A stretch of DNA of 64,000 bases from Symsagittifera roscoffensis (lineage: Eukaryota; Xenacoelomorpha; Acoela; Convolutidae), in NCBI RefSeq assembly GCF_963678635.1, contig NC_087063.1:34572540-34636539 (forward strand), in the 5' to 3' direction. The translations under genes were made by a program, and so were the position numbers. Shown in pieces: positions 45,501-56,073 of the stretch; position 1 is the stretch's first letter; the number at the start of each line of letters is the position of its first letter. The notes under the pieces are model-generated. The model saw nothing but the letters and a program-made list of their open reading frames with translations. It was not told the origin of the DNA and ran no database searches.

Positions 45501-47504
45501 AGCACATTCCCTTACAAACTAAACATCGGCTGTCCCTGCCGCCTTGGGTAAGCCCCTCAACCTCTAATCTTATTAAAATCCGAGCTACATTAACTAATTA
45601 TTATACTAAAAAGCCGAGCGAAGCTAACCTCAGGAAGTTGGAAAAATCGCAAACAAACCTGGCCTATGCTCTTCTGATGGATCAGCAAAACCATGAGAGA
45701 GAACTTTCCAAAGAAGGACGTTTTGATAAACTTCAAAAATATCTGCGTAACGTTCGGCGTTCTACTACTGTGCCAAGTGAAATGTATCTTGATGGTGAAA
45801 AAGCTCGCTCCGACCAATATAAAGCTGAACTTTTTAACCGGTATTTCCATTCCGTCTACAGCAACATTCCATATGATTCAAATCTAGACAGTGATAATGC
45901 GACCCTCCTAAATCATTTTCATTTTAATATTATCGAAATAGAAGACATTTTAAAAAATCTTAACATAAACAAGTCAAAAGGACCTGATAGAATGGGAAAC
46001 CTGCTCTTTAAACAGCTCTGGAGCTCCATCTCAAAATCATTAATGTTACTTTTCAATATGATTGCGAACAAGCAGCAATTCTCATCTACTTGGAAAGTAA
46101 GTGAAATAGTGCCTATCCACAAGGAAAATAACAAACAGGTAGTCTCCAATTACAGGCCAATCAGTCTTCTGAATGCTACATCGAAGGTATTAGAAAAACT
46201 GATGTTTGATAAAATGTACTCGAAGGTGCAAAAACTGCTGCATAACTCACAACATGGTTTCAGAACGAAATGCTCAACCATTACTAACATCATACTCTAT
46301 CTCCGCGAAATCTATCTAATGTACGACAACAAGAATGTAAATAACCTTTCATCCCTGAATCTCGATTTTGAAAAGGCCTTTGATAAACTCAACCACCTGA
46401 AACTAATTGAAGCTTTCTCATACCGACTTCAGTGGCGCGTGCCTTGGTCTACTGAAAAATTATCTCAGTGATAGATACCAGCAGGTGCGAATCGGGCATT
46501 GCATCTCAAAATTACTGCCAATAACACGTGGGGTTCTGCAGGGATCAATACTTGGCCCACTCATGTTTATTTTGTACATAAATTACCTGCCAACGGTGGC
46601 CATGTCCAACTGCTTCGGCTATGCTGAAGACTATAAAATTGTCTCAGATAACGCAATAACCCTGAATATCGACTCGAATAAAATTTGGAACTGGTGCTCC
46701 AAGAATTTTATGTGTTTGAACCTAAGTAAATGCAAAACCCTTCAGTTTAAAGGCAGTATGTCTGTTTGCATGAAAAAACAGAATATACCAGGAACGGATC
46801 TTATGAAAGATTTTGGACTTATAGTCACAAACAACTTGTCTTGGACGGAACACGCTAAAACTAGATCCGCTAAAAGCTTTCTTCTCTTTAAAAAGAAACC
46901 TAGCCAATAGCTCGACCATAAGCACTAAGAAGAATGCAAACAGAGGATATGTAGTGCCAAAAATCAGCTATGCATCGTCTCTTTGGAAACCACTCTGAAC
47001 TGGCACTCACTGAGAAGGTTCAACGTCGAGCAAGTATCTGGATATTAGGCACAAACAAGCTTTCATATAAATCGCGTCTTCAAAGACTTCACTTACTACC
47101 ACTGTCCTTACATCATGAAATGCATGTAGTTTTACTTTTTCCTAGGATTATCAACTCGAAAACTGACATTGATTGGGAGAAGTATGTACAGATTATTGAT
47201 ACAGGCATAACAAGATCTCACGCAATACCCTTTTATACCAGCAAATGCTTCCAACTGAAAAGCAAATGCTTCCAAATGCAAATCTGATTTTTGGCAATGA
47301 GCATGTTCACTTTCAAATATATTTAATAGGCATCTAAACCAAGATGTCATCAAATCAACGCAATGCAAAAAAGAACTGACAACTATCTACTGGCGCTACT
47401 TCACTGCGAAATTCAAAGAAAACCTCCCCTGCACCTGGAGATTATGCTGCGACTGCACAAACTGCATCAATACTGCAAAACTGATTTTCTATGAGACTCA
47501 ATAA
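45500..47504 (+). pseudogene. LINE-B reverse transcriptase
   Basis: 45638-46471: INKSKGPDRMGNLLFKQ, NYRPISLLNATSKVLEKLM, SQHGFRTKCSTITNI, LNLDFEKAFDKLNH (motif A Asp). A shift near 46430 leads to GVLQGSILGPLMFILYI (motif B) and CFGYAEDYKI, where motif C reads YAED instead of YADD, a substitution expected to abolish polymerase activity. Further shifts lead to LQRLHLLPLSLHHEMH (46970-47287) and the C-terminal CCDCTNC cluster, ending near 47504. Confidence 0.8.
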
Positions 47505-47553
47505 ACTGAAAGTGACAGAGAATCAATTCTCCTGGAACTTATCCTAAATCCTT

Positions 47554-47619
47554 CATTATTATTATTATTATTATTATCATTATTATTATGATTATTTTTA
47601 TTATTGTTATTATTATTTC
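47554..47619 (+). repeat. (ATT)n microsatellite, LINE-B 3' tail
   Basis: About 22 imperfect ATT/TTA triplets starting 50 bp after the RT stop. CR1-like elements typically end in short tandem repeats used at the start of reverse transcription. The minus-strand open frame across it (Asn-rich) is an artefact. Confidence 0.7.
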
Positions 47620-48540
47620 TATAGTCTATTTCTTTTTCGTGTGCCATTCTGCCAGATTGGCACAGCGCAACCTTCCGGCGACACAAAAGAAAACGAATAT
47701 AGGCCTTAGTAACGAAAAAGTATTGCGAAGGAGGGTAGGAATATTCTAGAATTTTTATTTTTAAAATTTCGATCGAAGAGTGAACATTTCTCAGAAATAC
47801 AAAAAGACGGCCATTTTGACTAAAAAGGACGAAAAAAACAGAACAACGACAAATATTGTGGAAAACGGTCGCAGAAGATACGAGAAATACGAAGCCTCTT
47901 ATCGTGGCAACAACACACGATAACACTCTTAGCAGTGGGAATTGGTGAAGAAGGAAGCTTCAGTGGGGAAGGAATATTCCACGGAACCCTCCCATGCCAC
48001 AAATTGGAAGAGATAAGAACGTTATCTCGGGAAGATTACGGGAGCGGAGGCTTGGTCCCCCAGAGACTGTTGTATGTAAAGGGACTATATAGAACTGACT
48101 TTTTAGCTACTTGGATGTCGTAAAACTCTGAATTAACACCGGTATTATTTGATATTTTAGAATATGAGTAGCTAGAAAGAGGAAAGGGTCAATCCATCTC
48201 CAATGGATTTAATATAGAACTGTCACACAAAAACATATTAAAATAGAGTATTCGAGCCGATTTTTTAATAGCAATCACGTAGTCTGAGGATCCGAGACTC
48301 AGCTATGTGGTTGTGTTCGCATGTAAACGAAAGCTGATCAAAAGTCGTTTGACTGATGGCCTAAAAATGGTAACTTTTTACTTAGCCCTAAACAGACCAG
48401 AAAATCAACTGGCAAGGTTAAGACGGTGAAAAACGAGTAGGATTAAGGTAACTGACGCCTGCCAGTCGTTATTAGGTATTTTTTCTACGCTCCGTCGCTG
48501 TGTAGTATTTGGGCGAATGTTACATAGACGTTTTTAGAGG
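47620..48540. other. Noncoding spacer between LINE-B and the Ty3/gypsy element
   Basis: No protein motif. An imperfect palindrome around GGATCC lies at 48282-48298. The left LTR of the downstream element may begin in this stretch, but no second copy is available to define it. Confidence 0.4.
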
Positions 48541-48579
48541 CATGAGACCATCATGATCAGCAAGCGTTTCAGCGACGAA

Positions 48580-50640
48580 CCCTCCGCTCCGGGCGTATGC
48601 CCGAGTTAGAGGCCTTAATGACCGTTATTGTACTAGGGGGAAGGTGCGTACCCTCCGTCTAGTACTATTTAGCTTTTTAACTTAGTTAACACCAAAAATT
48701 CCGGGGGCCGGAGGGTTAGGTGGGAAATCTAGAGCCCGCTTGTCCCGAGGTCCCGGGACCAAAAACAATTAAAGAAAAAGCTTAAAACCAAACAAAAATA
48801 GTGCATAACCAAGAAAAAGCCAAAAATAAATTTATTTGAAAACAAAAAAGAACAAAAAACAGTAAAAAATCCAAAAAAGACCAAAAACAGTAAAAAAAAC
48901 ATAAAGTGACAGTTTATATGTTATTTCCGGACGAGATGTGATCTGACCTTCCTGTTTGTTGTTGTTTCAGATTGATTTATATCGTTTCTGATAGAAAAAT
49001 TGTGTGTTTTGGTGAAGGGTTGGATACCCTCCCTTGAGTGTAATTTGAGTATTTAAGCACGTTAATGGTGATTTTGCCGGTGGCCGGAGGGTAGAGTGGC
49101 AAGCTGACCGACGTGTTCCACACTCAACAAGGACATCGGGGACAACATCCACAACGACTGTTGGGTATCATTGAAACAATTTTGGTATCATTCGGGTACT
49201 ATTTCATTAAAACTTGAGTGGTGGGGGGCACGATTGGCGCGGTCCGATTGTACCCTCCGTCGATCACAGATTTCCGAGTTACGGGTCTTCATTCGGGTAT
49301 TTTGGTGCAAAGGAGGGTATAATAATATTCATTAACGACTGCTAATAGATTATTGTCCTTACTATATATTTTTTATGTCCTATTTAGACCCAAGAAACAC
49401 CCAAATTTTGTCGAAAATTACTGATTTTTGACAAACTACAGAACCCCAAATTTTTGGATATCCGAGCTTTTCCGAACAGCAAAAAGCTTTTATGTAGGGA
49501 GTAGCTACGTAGTTCAATCCCCTAACTAAAGAAACCGCGTGAGAAAAGACTCAGTAAAAGTTGGAAAAAACCAAAACTTTTCGATCAAATATTCGATAAT
49601 TTTCTGAAATTTGTCAATCTATTTTGGGGATCGAGTTTTTGAGTTTTTAGAGTTAGAGCAATAAAACTTTTTGTGTTAGGAGCGTGCTAGCATAACGTGC
49701 TCGGCTGCCAGAAAAATTCTTGAGTAACCCTCCGATTAGCTCCGTAGATAGAGCTAACGACTTAAGAATTGGAAAAGGAAGGAATCGGAGGGTCCAAATT
49801 TGATAGTTATTGGCCAAATTTTTGTCTCCAAACCAATTTTGGTCCGGTTTTTTGCATAATTCCAGTGCCGTACAGGGACTACTACGCTCGTTTCAATTTA
49901 CTAGGCACGTTCAATAGGAATTGCGGAAAAAGTTTCTCAGAACCTATATAGGTGGTGAAAAAAGGCCATTTGGACAAACACGTTTTTGGCAATTTCTCAA
50001 AGACTAGCCAACCGATCGGGATAATTTTGGTACCATAAGTCGACGTTTTGGACCACTTTTTCGGACCGCAACTGTTTTTGGGTTGATAATCTCGGAAAAG
50101 AAAAATTTTTTAGAATTTGTTGGTTCGGAGGTTCCAAATTATAGGTAACCCTCCGGGCGGCAGAAAATTTTATCAAAACAACTTTTATCCTGCTGGGAAG
50201 GTTGACCGTGTCAACCAACCTGGTTTTAAGCAAGTTACGCCGCATTCAGAGGCTATACTGCGGTAAATTAACAATTTTTCCTGATTTTTGCCGAACCCTC
50301 CGGAGTAACCCTCCGGAGTGACTTGAGCACTTTAGCAACCCTCCTTAGTGGGGATTTTCCATGAGACCCTCCGAAGGAGTTAAAAACAACACCCCATAGT
50401 GAATTTAGCTTGCTTTGACGCTTTCTTAAGCTAGTTGAAGGCCCTTTTCAAAACCTTGAAAATTTTGGAAGAACCTTCCGAGGTAACCCTCTGGAGCATA
50501 TTAAGCCTCTTGTTGACCCTACTTAGTAAGTGAAGGGGGACCCTCCGAAGTCTCTTGGGTGACTAAGGTACCCTCCGAAGCGACCCTCCGGAGTAGGCTA
50601 GGTGTCTGAACAACCCTCCGAAGTAACCCTCCGGAGTGAC
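48580..50640 (+). promoter_or_regulatory. Field of ACCCTCCG / CGGAGGGT motifs in the 5' leader or LTR
   Basis: About 20 occurrences of ACCCTCCG or its complement CGGAGGGT, including a dense run at 50290-50640 where the unit is ACCCTCCG(G/A)AG. CTCCGGAG inside it is a perfect palindrome. Forward and reverse forms alternate between 48580 and 50160, so RNA from this region could pair with itself at many places. Function is unknown: a protein-binding site array or RNA structure are both possible. Confidence 0.55.
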
Positions 50641-50870
50641 TTAAACCTTCTAACAACCTTCATTGTTAGAAACTTGAGGAAACCTTCTGTGGCAATTTGG
50701 GAAACGGAAAATATCCATTTAATTAGGATCATATTAGGATATTAGGCGTGCTTATCAGGATTATAGGAGTCCATTTTGACCCAGAAATTCGTGATCAACT
50801 TTGGATTCTAGATTGGGTGTATCAGAAGTAACCGAACAAAATTTTTTTTGATTGTGATTTTGGTTGTGTG

Positions 50871-51225
50871 GTTGCCTTGAGCTATGTAATAGGAAAGTTC
50901 GGGCAATCCGGGAACAAATAAAAGAAGGCCTCGGTGAGTGTATTAGGCAAATACACACTCACTTGAGAAGAAAAGTTGTTCCCTGCTCTCGTGCACTTGG
51001 AGCGTTCCCGGTGTGGGGGAGCTTTTTCATAGACTTTAGAAATTTTCGGTCAGAGGTTGCCTTGAGCTACTTAGTAGGACAGAACGGGCAATCGCGGGAC
51101 ACCTAAAAAAAGACCTTGGTGGGTGTATTAGGCAAATACACACCCACTTGAGAAGACTGTGTCCTGGGCTTCGTTCTTTCGGATCGTTCCGATTGAGGGA
51201 AGTCTTTTTCTTTAAGATTAAGTTT
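50871..51225 (+). repeat. 185-bp tandem duplication with a covarying hairpin upstream of gag
   Basis: GTTGCCTTGAGCTA starts the two copies at 50871 and 51056; they are diverged but alignable. Each contains GTGRGTGTATT, AGGCA, AATACACACYCAC: the stem reads GTGAGTG/CACTCAC at 50934-50962 and GTGGGTG/CACCCAC at 51119-51147. An A-T pair in one copy is a G-C pair in the other, a compensatory change. It lies 400-700 nt before the gag ATG, where packaging or translation signals are usual in retroelements. Confidence 0.6.
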
Positions 51226-51635
51226 TATTGATCTGTTTCTGAATCATCACTGCTTTTTACCAAAGATTGTTTGATTTTAACAAAGCAGTGACTTGATAAA
51301 TTGTGTGGCGATAAATTGATACTGACGAAAGTTCGTTGTCACCTGTAGGATATTCTTATCTGATTATCAATTGTGTCTTGTGTATTGATTATATCTTGTG
51401 AAAATTTTGTGATACCGTTATACTATACAACAAGGATGAGTTAGCATTGTATCAGTACTGAGTAGGCCCTGTGTGTAACTTTAGCTGAATCGCTAAGATT
51501 GTCATTGAGAAATTTAAGAGACATTTTTGATACCTAGAAGATCGAAGAGGCAGCGTTAAGTAATTTAACTTGAACTTGTTGCGGTACGTGTGCATCGCCA
51601 TTAAATAATAAGAATATTGTTGTTTGTCACAAAGT

Positions 51636-54600
51636 ATGCAGCGCAGGGACTCTTTGGGATCGACTACTAAGATTCCCAGGCTGAGCAAGGGCAGCACGCG
51701 AAAATTTAAAACTAGGCGTAGCCAGTCCTCGTTTAGCAGCGCCTCCGACGTGTTTGCCGAAACCGAATCGACTAAAGGTCAACCTGATCTTTCAGTGAGC
51801 GAAATGAAACTAAGGAGCGAGAAAAACCTCGATGGCAAACAAGGGCGGAGCGCCGAGGCCGGAACCGCGAGCGAAACGCTTGTGGACCCCTTTGATGAAG
51901 GAGAACGGACGCTCATTCGACCCGACTTTGAGCCGAGCGAGGACCTCGAGCAGGAGGAAGTTGAGAGGACGGAAGAGACCTCGGAGCATTCCGAGGTCGA
52001 GCCGCGAGAGGAAGTGTCATTCAAGGGAATGTCCAAATCGGAGACCAAGAGTCATAGGTGGAGGAGAGAAAATTCACATTCAGCTAATACCCAATCATCT
52101 CTGGCCAAGCAGAGCCACAACGCGATGATGTCGAGTATAAGCCCGAGTGAAGAACAACCGGGTTCGAAGGCCAAGAAGAGCTGGAAGTCTTTGTACGATG
52201 AGCGCATGGCGTCACTACGGACTGAAGGTTTATCTTCCAGTTATGACTACCCCGAGATAACCCATCCGGATGTGAACTTCACACCGTGCCCAAGGAACGA
52301 CATGAGCAGGAAGGCGTCGTCCGCCTCGCCGACCAGGCCCATGTCAGATGGGATAACGATGGGAGCGTCATCAACGTTCGACAGATTGATGAAGTCGATG
52401 AGCAAGCAAAAAGGCGGTGCGTCATCAAGCACCAGGCTGCAGCCGCAGTTGACCTCATCTTCTTTGGGACTAACCCCGTCATTTGGGGCCACTGGCGACA
52501 TAAGTGACATGTTCGCTGGCGTAATGAATGGTCTGGATGAACTGAGACGGGACATGACTAAGAGAATAGATCAAGTTGACGAGAGAGCTCACCAGGGTCG
52601 AGAGAATCTGAGAGATGAGCTAACGCACGTGAAGTCGCAGGCGAGGGTTGATCAGGCTCAATTGATTCGCAACACCGATCAATACCTGGCGGAGAGCCTG
52701 GCACAGGCAAACAAGGAGTCACAGGAAAGAGAGGCTAGAATGACGAGAGAGATCGAGCGATTGTTGAACGATCATGATAGTACCTACGCCCACACGATGA
52801 CTAGCCTGGAGAAAAGGTTAGATGCCAAGTCTGACTTGATGATGCGGAAGCTTGACGCGATCCTGAATATGAGCAATTGGCAGGAGCGTTCCAACCCAAG
52901 GGAGCGCTCACGCCATGCGAATGATGGAGATGGTACGGGCAGCAATGTCAGAGCCCAGCAAAGCTCGAGAACGAACTACGAACCTAGGAACAAGGAGCGG
53001 CCAAGGGCAGCCCCGTCGAGGCCTGACTGGACGAATCCAGTCCCGCCGGAGGCAGATGCTACCCCGGAGACAAGGTTGCCAACTGTGCCACAAGTCAGTT
53101 CAGTACCAGATCTGACTACAGTCTCACAGGACACAACGATGTATGCCTCGATGTTTGAGCCTCTGAACAGACCTCTCGAAACATTCATCACCAAAATCTC
53201 GAAGTCAACCGAGAGAGGAGAGAGGTCAAGAAGGACACTGAAAAAGCCGAAGTCATACAAAGATGAGTCAGACGGCTGCATTGATACTTGGATAGAGGTG
53301 ATGAAGTTACACTTTGAGGAAGAGAGTCTCTCCAAGAAACAAGAATGCAGCGCGCTAACGAGCAACCTGGAGGGTACTGCACTAAATTGTGTAAAGGCGA
53401 AAAGAGCCAATGAGAGAGACAGCGCTCGCAAAATATTCGACATCCTGCTGAATCGCTTCGGCTCTGGAGTACAAGGGCACCAGTTTATGGTGAAGTTCGA
53501 AAAGAGGCGTCAAAGAGATGACGAATCCATAGACAATTTTTTGGACAACCTTGAATTGCTTAGGAGGAGAAGCAATCCCGATGAGAGAATATCCGAGCGA
53601 AACTTGGCGATTGCTTCGAAGTTCATGGACGGAGTAAAGAGTGAGGAGTTGAAGACGATGTTGGCCACACACTTCACCCTGTCACTTGACCAGGTACCCA
53701 CGCCCGATGATTTGCGTATGAAGTCACGCGAGTATTTACTCATAAAACCGAGGACGCAAAACCGTTACAGCAATTATGGTAACTATAGCGGGACAAACAC
53801 TGGTGCGAACTCCAGTTGGTACAAACCTCGCGATGACATGGATAAGAGGAGGTCGTGTGCGAATTGTGGTTCGATTGACCATCACGTTTCCGCGTGTTCT
53901 GCATTCAAACAGAATATGAAGGCAATAGGCTACTTTCTCGAGGACGTCGACGCGACCGACGAGGATCACGAAGAGTACGTCAGAGGGCTCATCATGAAAT
54001 ATGGTCCGAGGTGTTTCTTCTGTAATTTGGAGGGACACTTCAAGTCGGGTTGCACTCAATTTTGGGATGCAGTGGCGGACGCGAAACATCCCCGCAACGA
54101 AGAGGCGTTTTCGGGTGTCAAGGCCAGTCGAGCACGTCTGATGAACGAGGCCGAGTCTCGGAGAAAGGAAACGACACCGAGCACCTTCATGACTAAGAAG
54201 GTGAAGACACTGCCTGACGAGGTGGTAGCCTCGAACCTGGAGGCAGAGTCGGCTAACCCACTCAAGGTGGATTACGGTCTCGCGGCAAGGACAGCGTTGC
54301 AGAATGTCAAACAGGAGCTAGCCACGAAAGAAGTAGAGCAATGGGTAAGGTCGGAGCTGGAGAGCACGGATCTTCGGGAAAATTTTATTATTCTGGGTAA
54401 AACGACGAAAATAGAAGACAAACAGGAACCCAGGAAGCAGGGACTAAAACTGAACGTTATATCTGGGAGAACTTTTGGCATGACGAAGGAGGGGACGAAA
54501 ATAATGTCCATTATCTCAGTCGCAGGGCACCAGGTGGTCAAGAACTTGAGTGAACCATCCGAGATTACACTAGTCCACCTGGACATCTATGCCGACTACC

Positions 54601-54950
54601 TGAAGGAGAAAGATCCCAAACTGGACTCCAGGGCAGTGCGAGCGCTGCTCACAACAGGAGGTCCGAGGCTGATGAAAGTGTATGGACATTACATCGATGT
54701 CCATGGCCCTTACCCGATTCTAATGAATGTGGATTGCATCAATATCTACACAAAAGCTCACATAACTGATGCGAACGATCAGATTGGCCGGATATACATT
54801 GGTCAAGAGGAGCTGAAGGTTAGACGAATCGGACACAACGCGATGCTCGAACAAGATGCGGTGCACATAGGTTGCGAGGAAGTTGCGAGGAGGTTGCGAG
54901 GAAGGATCCTGAGAGAAAGTATGAAAAGAGACCCCTTAATAAGATCTTAA
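51636..54950 (+). CDS. gag: Gag-like protein of Ty3/gypsy element
   Basis: Open for 1,104 codons from ATG 51636 (A at -3); an upstream in-frame TTG at 51624 is not taken as the start. Layout: a Ser/Arg/Glu-rich low-complexity N terminus (about 1-290), a helical coiled-coil region (about 290-420, DEVERAHQGRENLRDEL-like heptads), a capsid-like domain (about 545-700, CIDTWIEVMKLHFEEESL, FDILLNRFGSG), and two CCHC zinc knuckles, CANCGSIDHHVSAC at about 741 and CFFCNLEGHFKSGC at about 793. It would form the particle and bind element RNA. Gag is unusually long for Ty3/gypsy. The last 20-25 residues are foreign: they come from the deletion joint at 54871. The frame continues past the knuckles where the protease should begin. 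Confidence 0.8.
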   Translation: MQRRDSLGSTTKIPRLSKGSTRKFKTRRSQSSFSSASDVFAETESTKGQPDLSVSEMKLRSEKNLDGKQGRSAEAGTASETLVDPFDEGERTLIRPDFEPSEDLEQEEVERTEETSEHSEVEPREEVSFKGMSKSETKSHRWRRENSHSANTQSSLAKQSHNAMMSSISPSEEQPGSKAKKSWKSLYDERMASLRTEGLSSSYDYPEITHPDVNFTPCPRNDMSRKASSASPTRPMSDGITMGASSTFDRLMKSMSKQKGGASSSTRLQPQLTSSSLGLTPSFGATGDISDMFAGVMNGLDELRRDMTKRIDQVDERAHQGRENLRDELTHVKSQARVDQAQLIRNTDQYLAESLAQANKESQEREARMTREIERLLNDHDSTYAHTMTSLEKRLDAKSDLMMRKLDAILNMSNWQERSNPRERSRHANDGDGTGSNVRAQQSSRTNYEPRNKERPRAAPSRPDWTNPVPPEADATPETRLPTVPQVSSVPDLTTVSQDTTMYASMFEPLNRPLETFITKISKSTERGERSRRTLKKPKSYKDESDGCIDTWIEVMKLHFEEESLSKKQECSALTSNLEGTALNCVKAKRANERDSARKIFDILLNRFGSGVQGHQFMVKFEKRRQRDDESIDNFLDNLELLRRRSNPDERISERNLAIASKFMDGVKSEELKTMLATHFTLSLDQVPTPDDLRMKSREYLLIKPRTQNRYSNYGNYSGTNTGANSSWYKPRDDMDKRRSCANCGSIDHHVSACSAFKQNMKAIGYFLEDVDATDEDHEEYVRGLIMKYGPRCFFCNLEGHFKSGCTQFWDAVADAKHPRNEEAFSGVKASRARLMNEAESRRKETTPSTFMTKKVKTLPDEVVASNLEAESANPLKVDYGLAARTALQNVKQELATKEVEQWVRSELESTDLRENFIILGKTTKIEDKQEPRKQGLKLNVISGRTFGMTKEGTKIMSIISVAGHQVVKNLSEPSEITLVHLDIYADYLKEKDPKLDSRAVRALLTTGGPRLMKVYGHYIDVHGPYPILMNVDCINIYTKAHITDANDQIGRIYIGQEELKVRRIGHNAMLEQDAVHIGCEEVARRLRGRILRESMKRDPLIRS
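54871..54903 (+). repeat. 11-bp triplication at the protease deletion joint
   Basis: GTTGCGAGGA(A/G) three times in a row. The segment precedes the gag stop and coincides with the absence of any D(T/S)G protease motif between the zinc knuckles and the RT. It looks like slippage or fill-in synthesis during repair of an internal deletion. Confidence 0.65.
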
Positions 54951-55676
54951 TTAACCAGGCCAAGGTGCCAATTTTTCTGGATCGAAAAGTTAGATTAAAA
55001 CCAAACCAAGCCGTTAGTAGCGACGTTTAGGATGAGGAACTTGAATGAACTCAGCAATGACAGACAGGTGTGTCTGGTACCAAATCCAGAAAGTAAAAGC
55101 TCGGCTATTTTAGGAAGAAGCTTCTCACTCACTCAGAACGGACTTTGTGTGAGTGTGTTATTGAACACAGAAGCAACAACAGTGACAATACAGAGGGGAA
55201 AGAAACTTGGCTATGCTTTGCCTCTGAACACAGACTTTCAGAGCGTGGAGAACTTGAAAAAGTTTGATGTAACTAAATTTCCATTGCATGCGAACCAAGA
55301 ATGTATAATGAAGAGAGTGAATGAATTGAAATCTTCTAGGAAATTGTTTTCAATGAAGTCGGAAACAGATGATGGGCTGTCTAGTTGTTCCAACTTTCCT
55401 GAGAGGCCGACAGAAACAGAGTTAGCAGCGAATAAACCAGTCCTACCTGAGATAGAACATTTGAAGGGTAAAATATCAGACAAGGAACTAGATTCGCTCA
55501 GAGCGGTGCTAAGTCGGAACGCAGACGTTTTTTCGAAACATAAGGCCGACATAGGTTGCTGTAATTTTGTAGAACACGAGGTTGAGATAGAAGAGGGCTC
55601 GGTACCTCATAGGGAGGGGGCGAGAAGGATGACCCCTCACAAGTCAGAAGCGTGTAGGAAGGAAATCGAGATGTAA
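54932..55676 (+). pseudogene. pol: Pol, region between protease and RT
   Basis: The frame changes at the gag end: KILINQAKVPIFLDRKVRL is read one frame off, stops near 55028, and the original frame resumes at 55032 (NELSNDRQVCLVPNPESKS) through ADVFSKHKADIGCCNFVEHE, the typical sequence just before Ty3/gypsy RT. It ends at an in-frame TAA (55674-55676); the RT continues in the same frame immediately afterwards, so the stop is a point lesion. Confidence 0.7.
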
Positions 55677-56073
55677 TTGGAGTACGATATGATCGAGCCG
55701 TCGAAGTCCCCGTGGGCTTGTGGCGTGGTCATGGCGAAAAAGAAAGGGGGACAACTCAGATTTTGTTGTGATTTCCGTTATCTGAACGCAGTGACTATAA
55801 AGGACGCATACCCGATTCCCCGCATCGATGAGAGCCTATCCAAGCTGGGAGACGCGAAGTTCTTCACGACGTTGGATTTGGGCTCTGCGTTCTGGCAAGT
55901 GCCACTCCGAAAGCAAGATCGAGAAAAAAGAGGCTTCGCGTACGAGCTGGGATTGTTCCAGTGGAAGAGGATGCCGTTCGGATTGTGCAACGCGACGGCC
56001 ACATTCCAGCGACTGATGGCCCAGGCACTCCAATTTTAGAAGACCACATAGAGAGGTTGGAGGAGGTGTTTTC
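55677..56073 (+). pseudogene. pol: Ty3/gypsy reverse transcriptase, fingers and palm without motif C
   Basis: MIEPSKSPWACGVVMAKKK, RFCCDFRYLNAVT, FFTTLDLGSAFWQVPL (motif A with the first catalytic Asp) and WKRMPFGLCNATATFQRL (motif B), all in one frame. Immediately after AQAL the sequence jumps to the EDHIERLEEVF region in another frame, so the YxDD motif C with the two other catalytic Asp is deleted. The enzyme cannot be active. Confidence 0.85.

Larger units (their letters stand above)
42755..47619 (+). mobile_element. LINE-B, CR1-like non-LTR retrotransposon, nearly full length but inactive
   Basis: In order: an esterase ORF (42977-43560), a 160-bp spacer with a repeated hairpin, a PHD/RRM ORF1 (43720-44607), APE endonuclease (44632-45500), reverse transcriptase (45500-47504), and a 3' (ATT)n tail. 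Frameshifts and stops occur in each ORF and the RT motif C is altered. The 5' boundary is uncertain; 42755-42976 shows no clear motif. The clade call comes from the combination of esterase, PHD finger, APE endonuclease and microsatellite 3' end. Confidence 0.8.

Noticed and set aside
47498-47926. Minus-strand 142-residue open frame with Asn-rich run
   Set aside because: It reads through the (ATT)n microsatellite at the LINE-B 3' end and has no motif outside it.
48580-50640. Telomeric repeat or CRISPR-like array
   Set aside because: The motif ACCCTCCG is not in uniform tandem or constant spacing and occurs in both orientations; there is no spacer regularity, and the context is eukaryotic.
51624-51635. 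Gag start at 51624
   Set aside because: The codon there is TTG. The first ATG is at 51636 with a purine at -3, so it was used instead.
52247-54586. Minus-strand open frames antisense to gag
   Set aside because: Shadow frames of a GC-richer coding sequence; Ser/Leu-rich without motifs, as expected for antisense of Arg/Glu/Ser-rich Gag.
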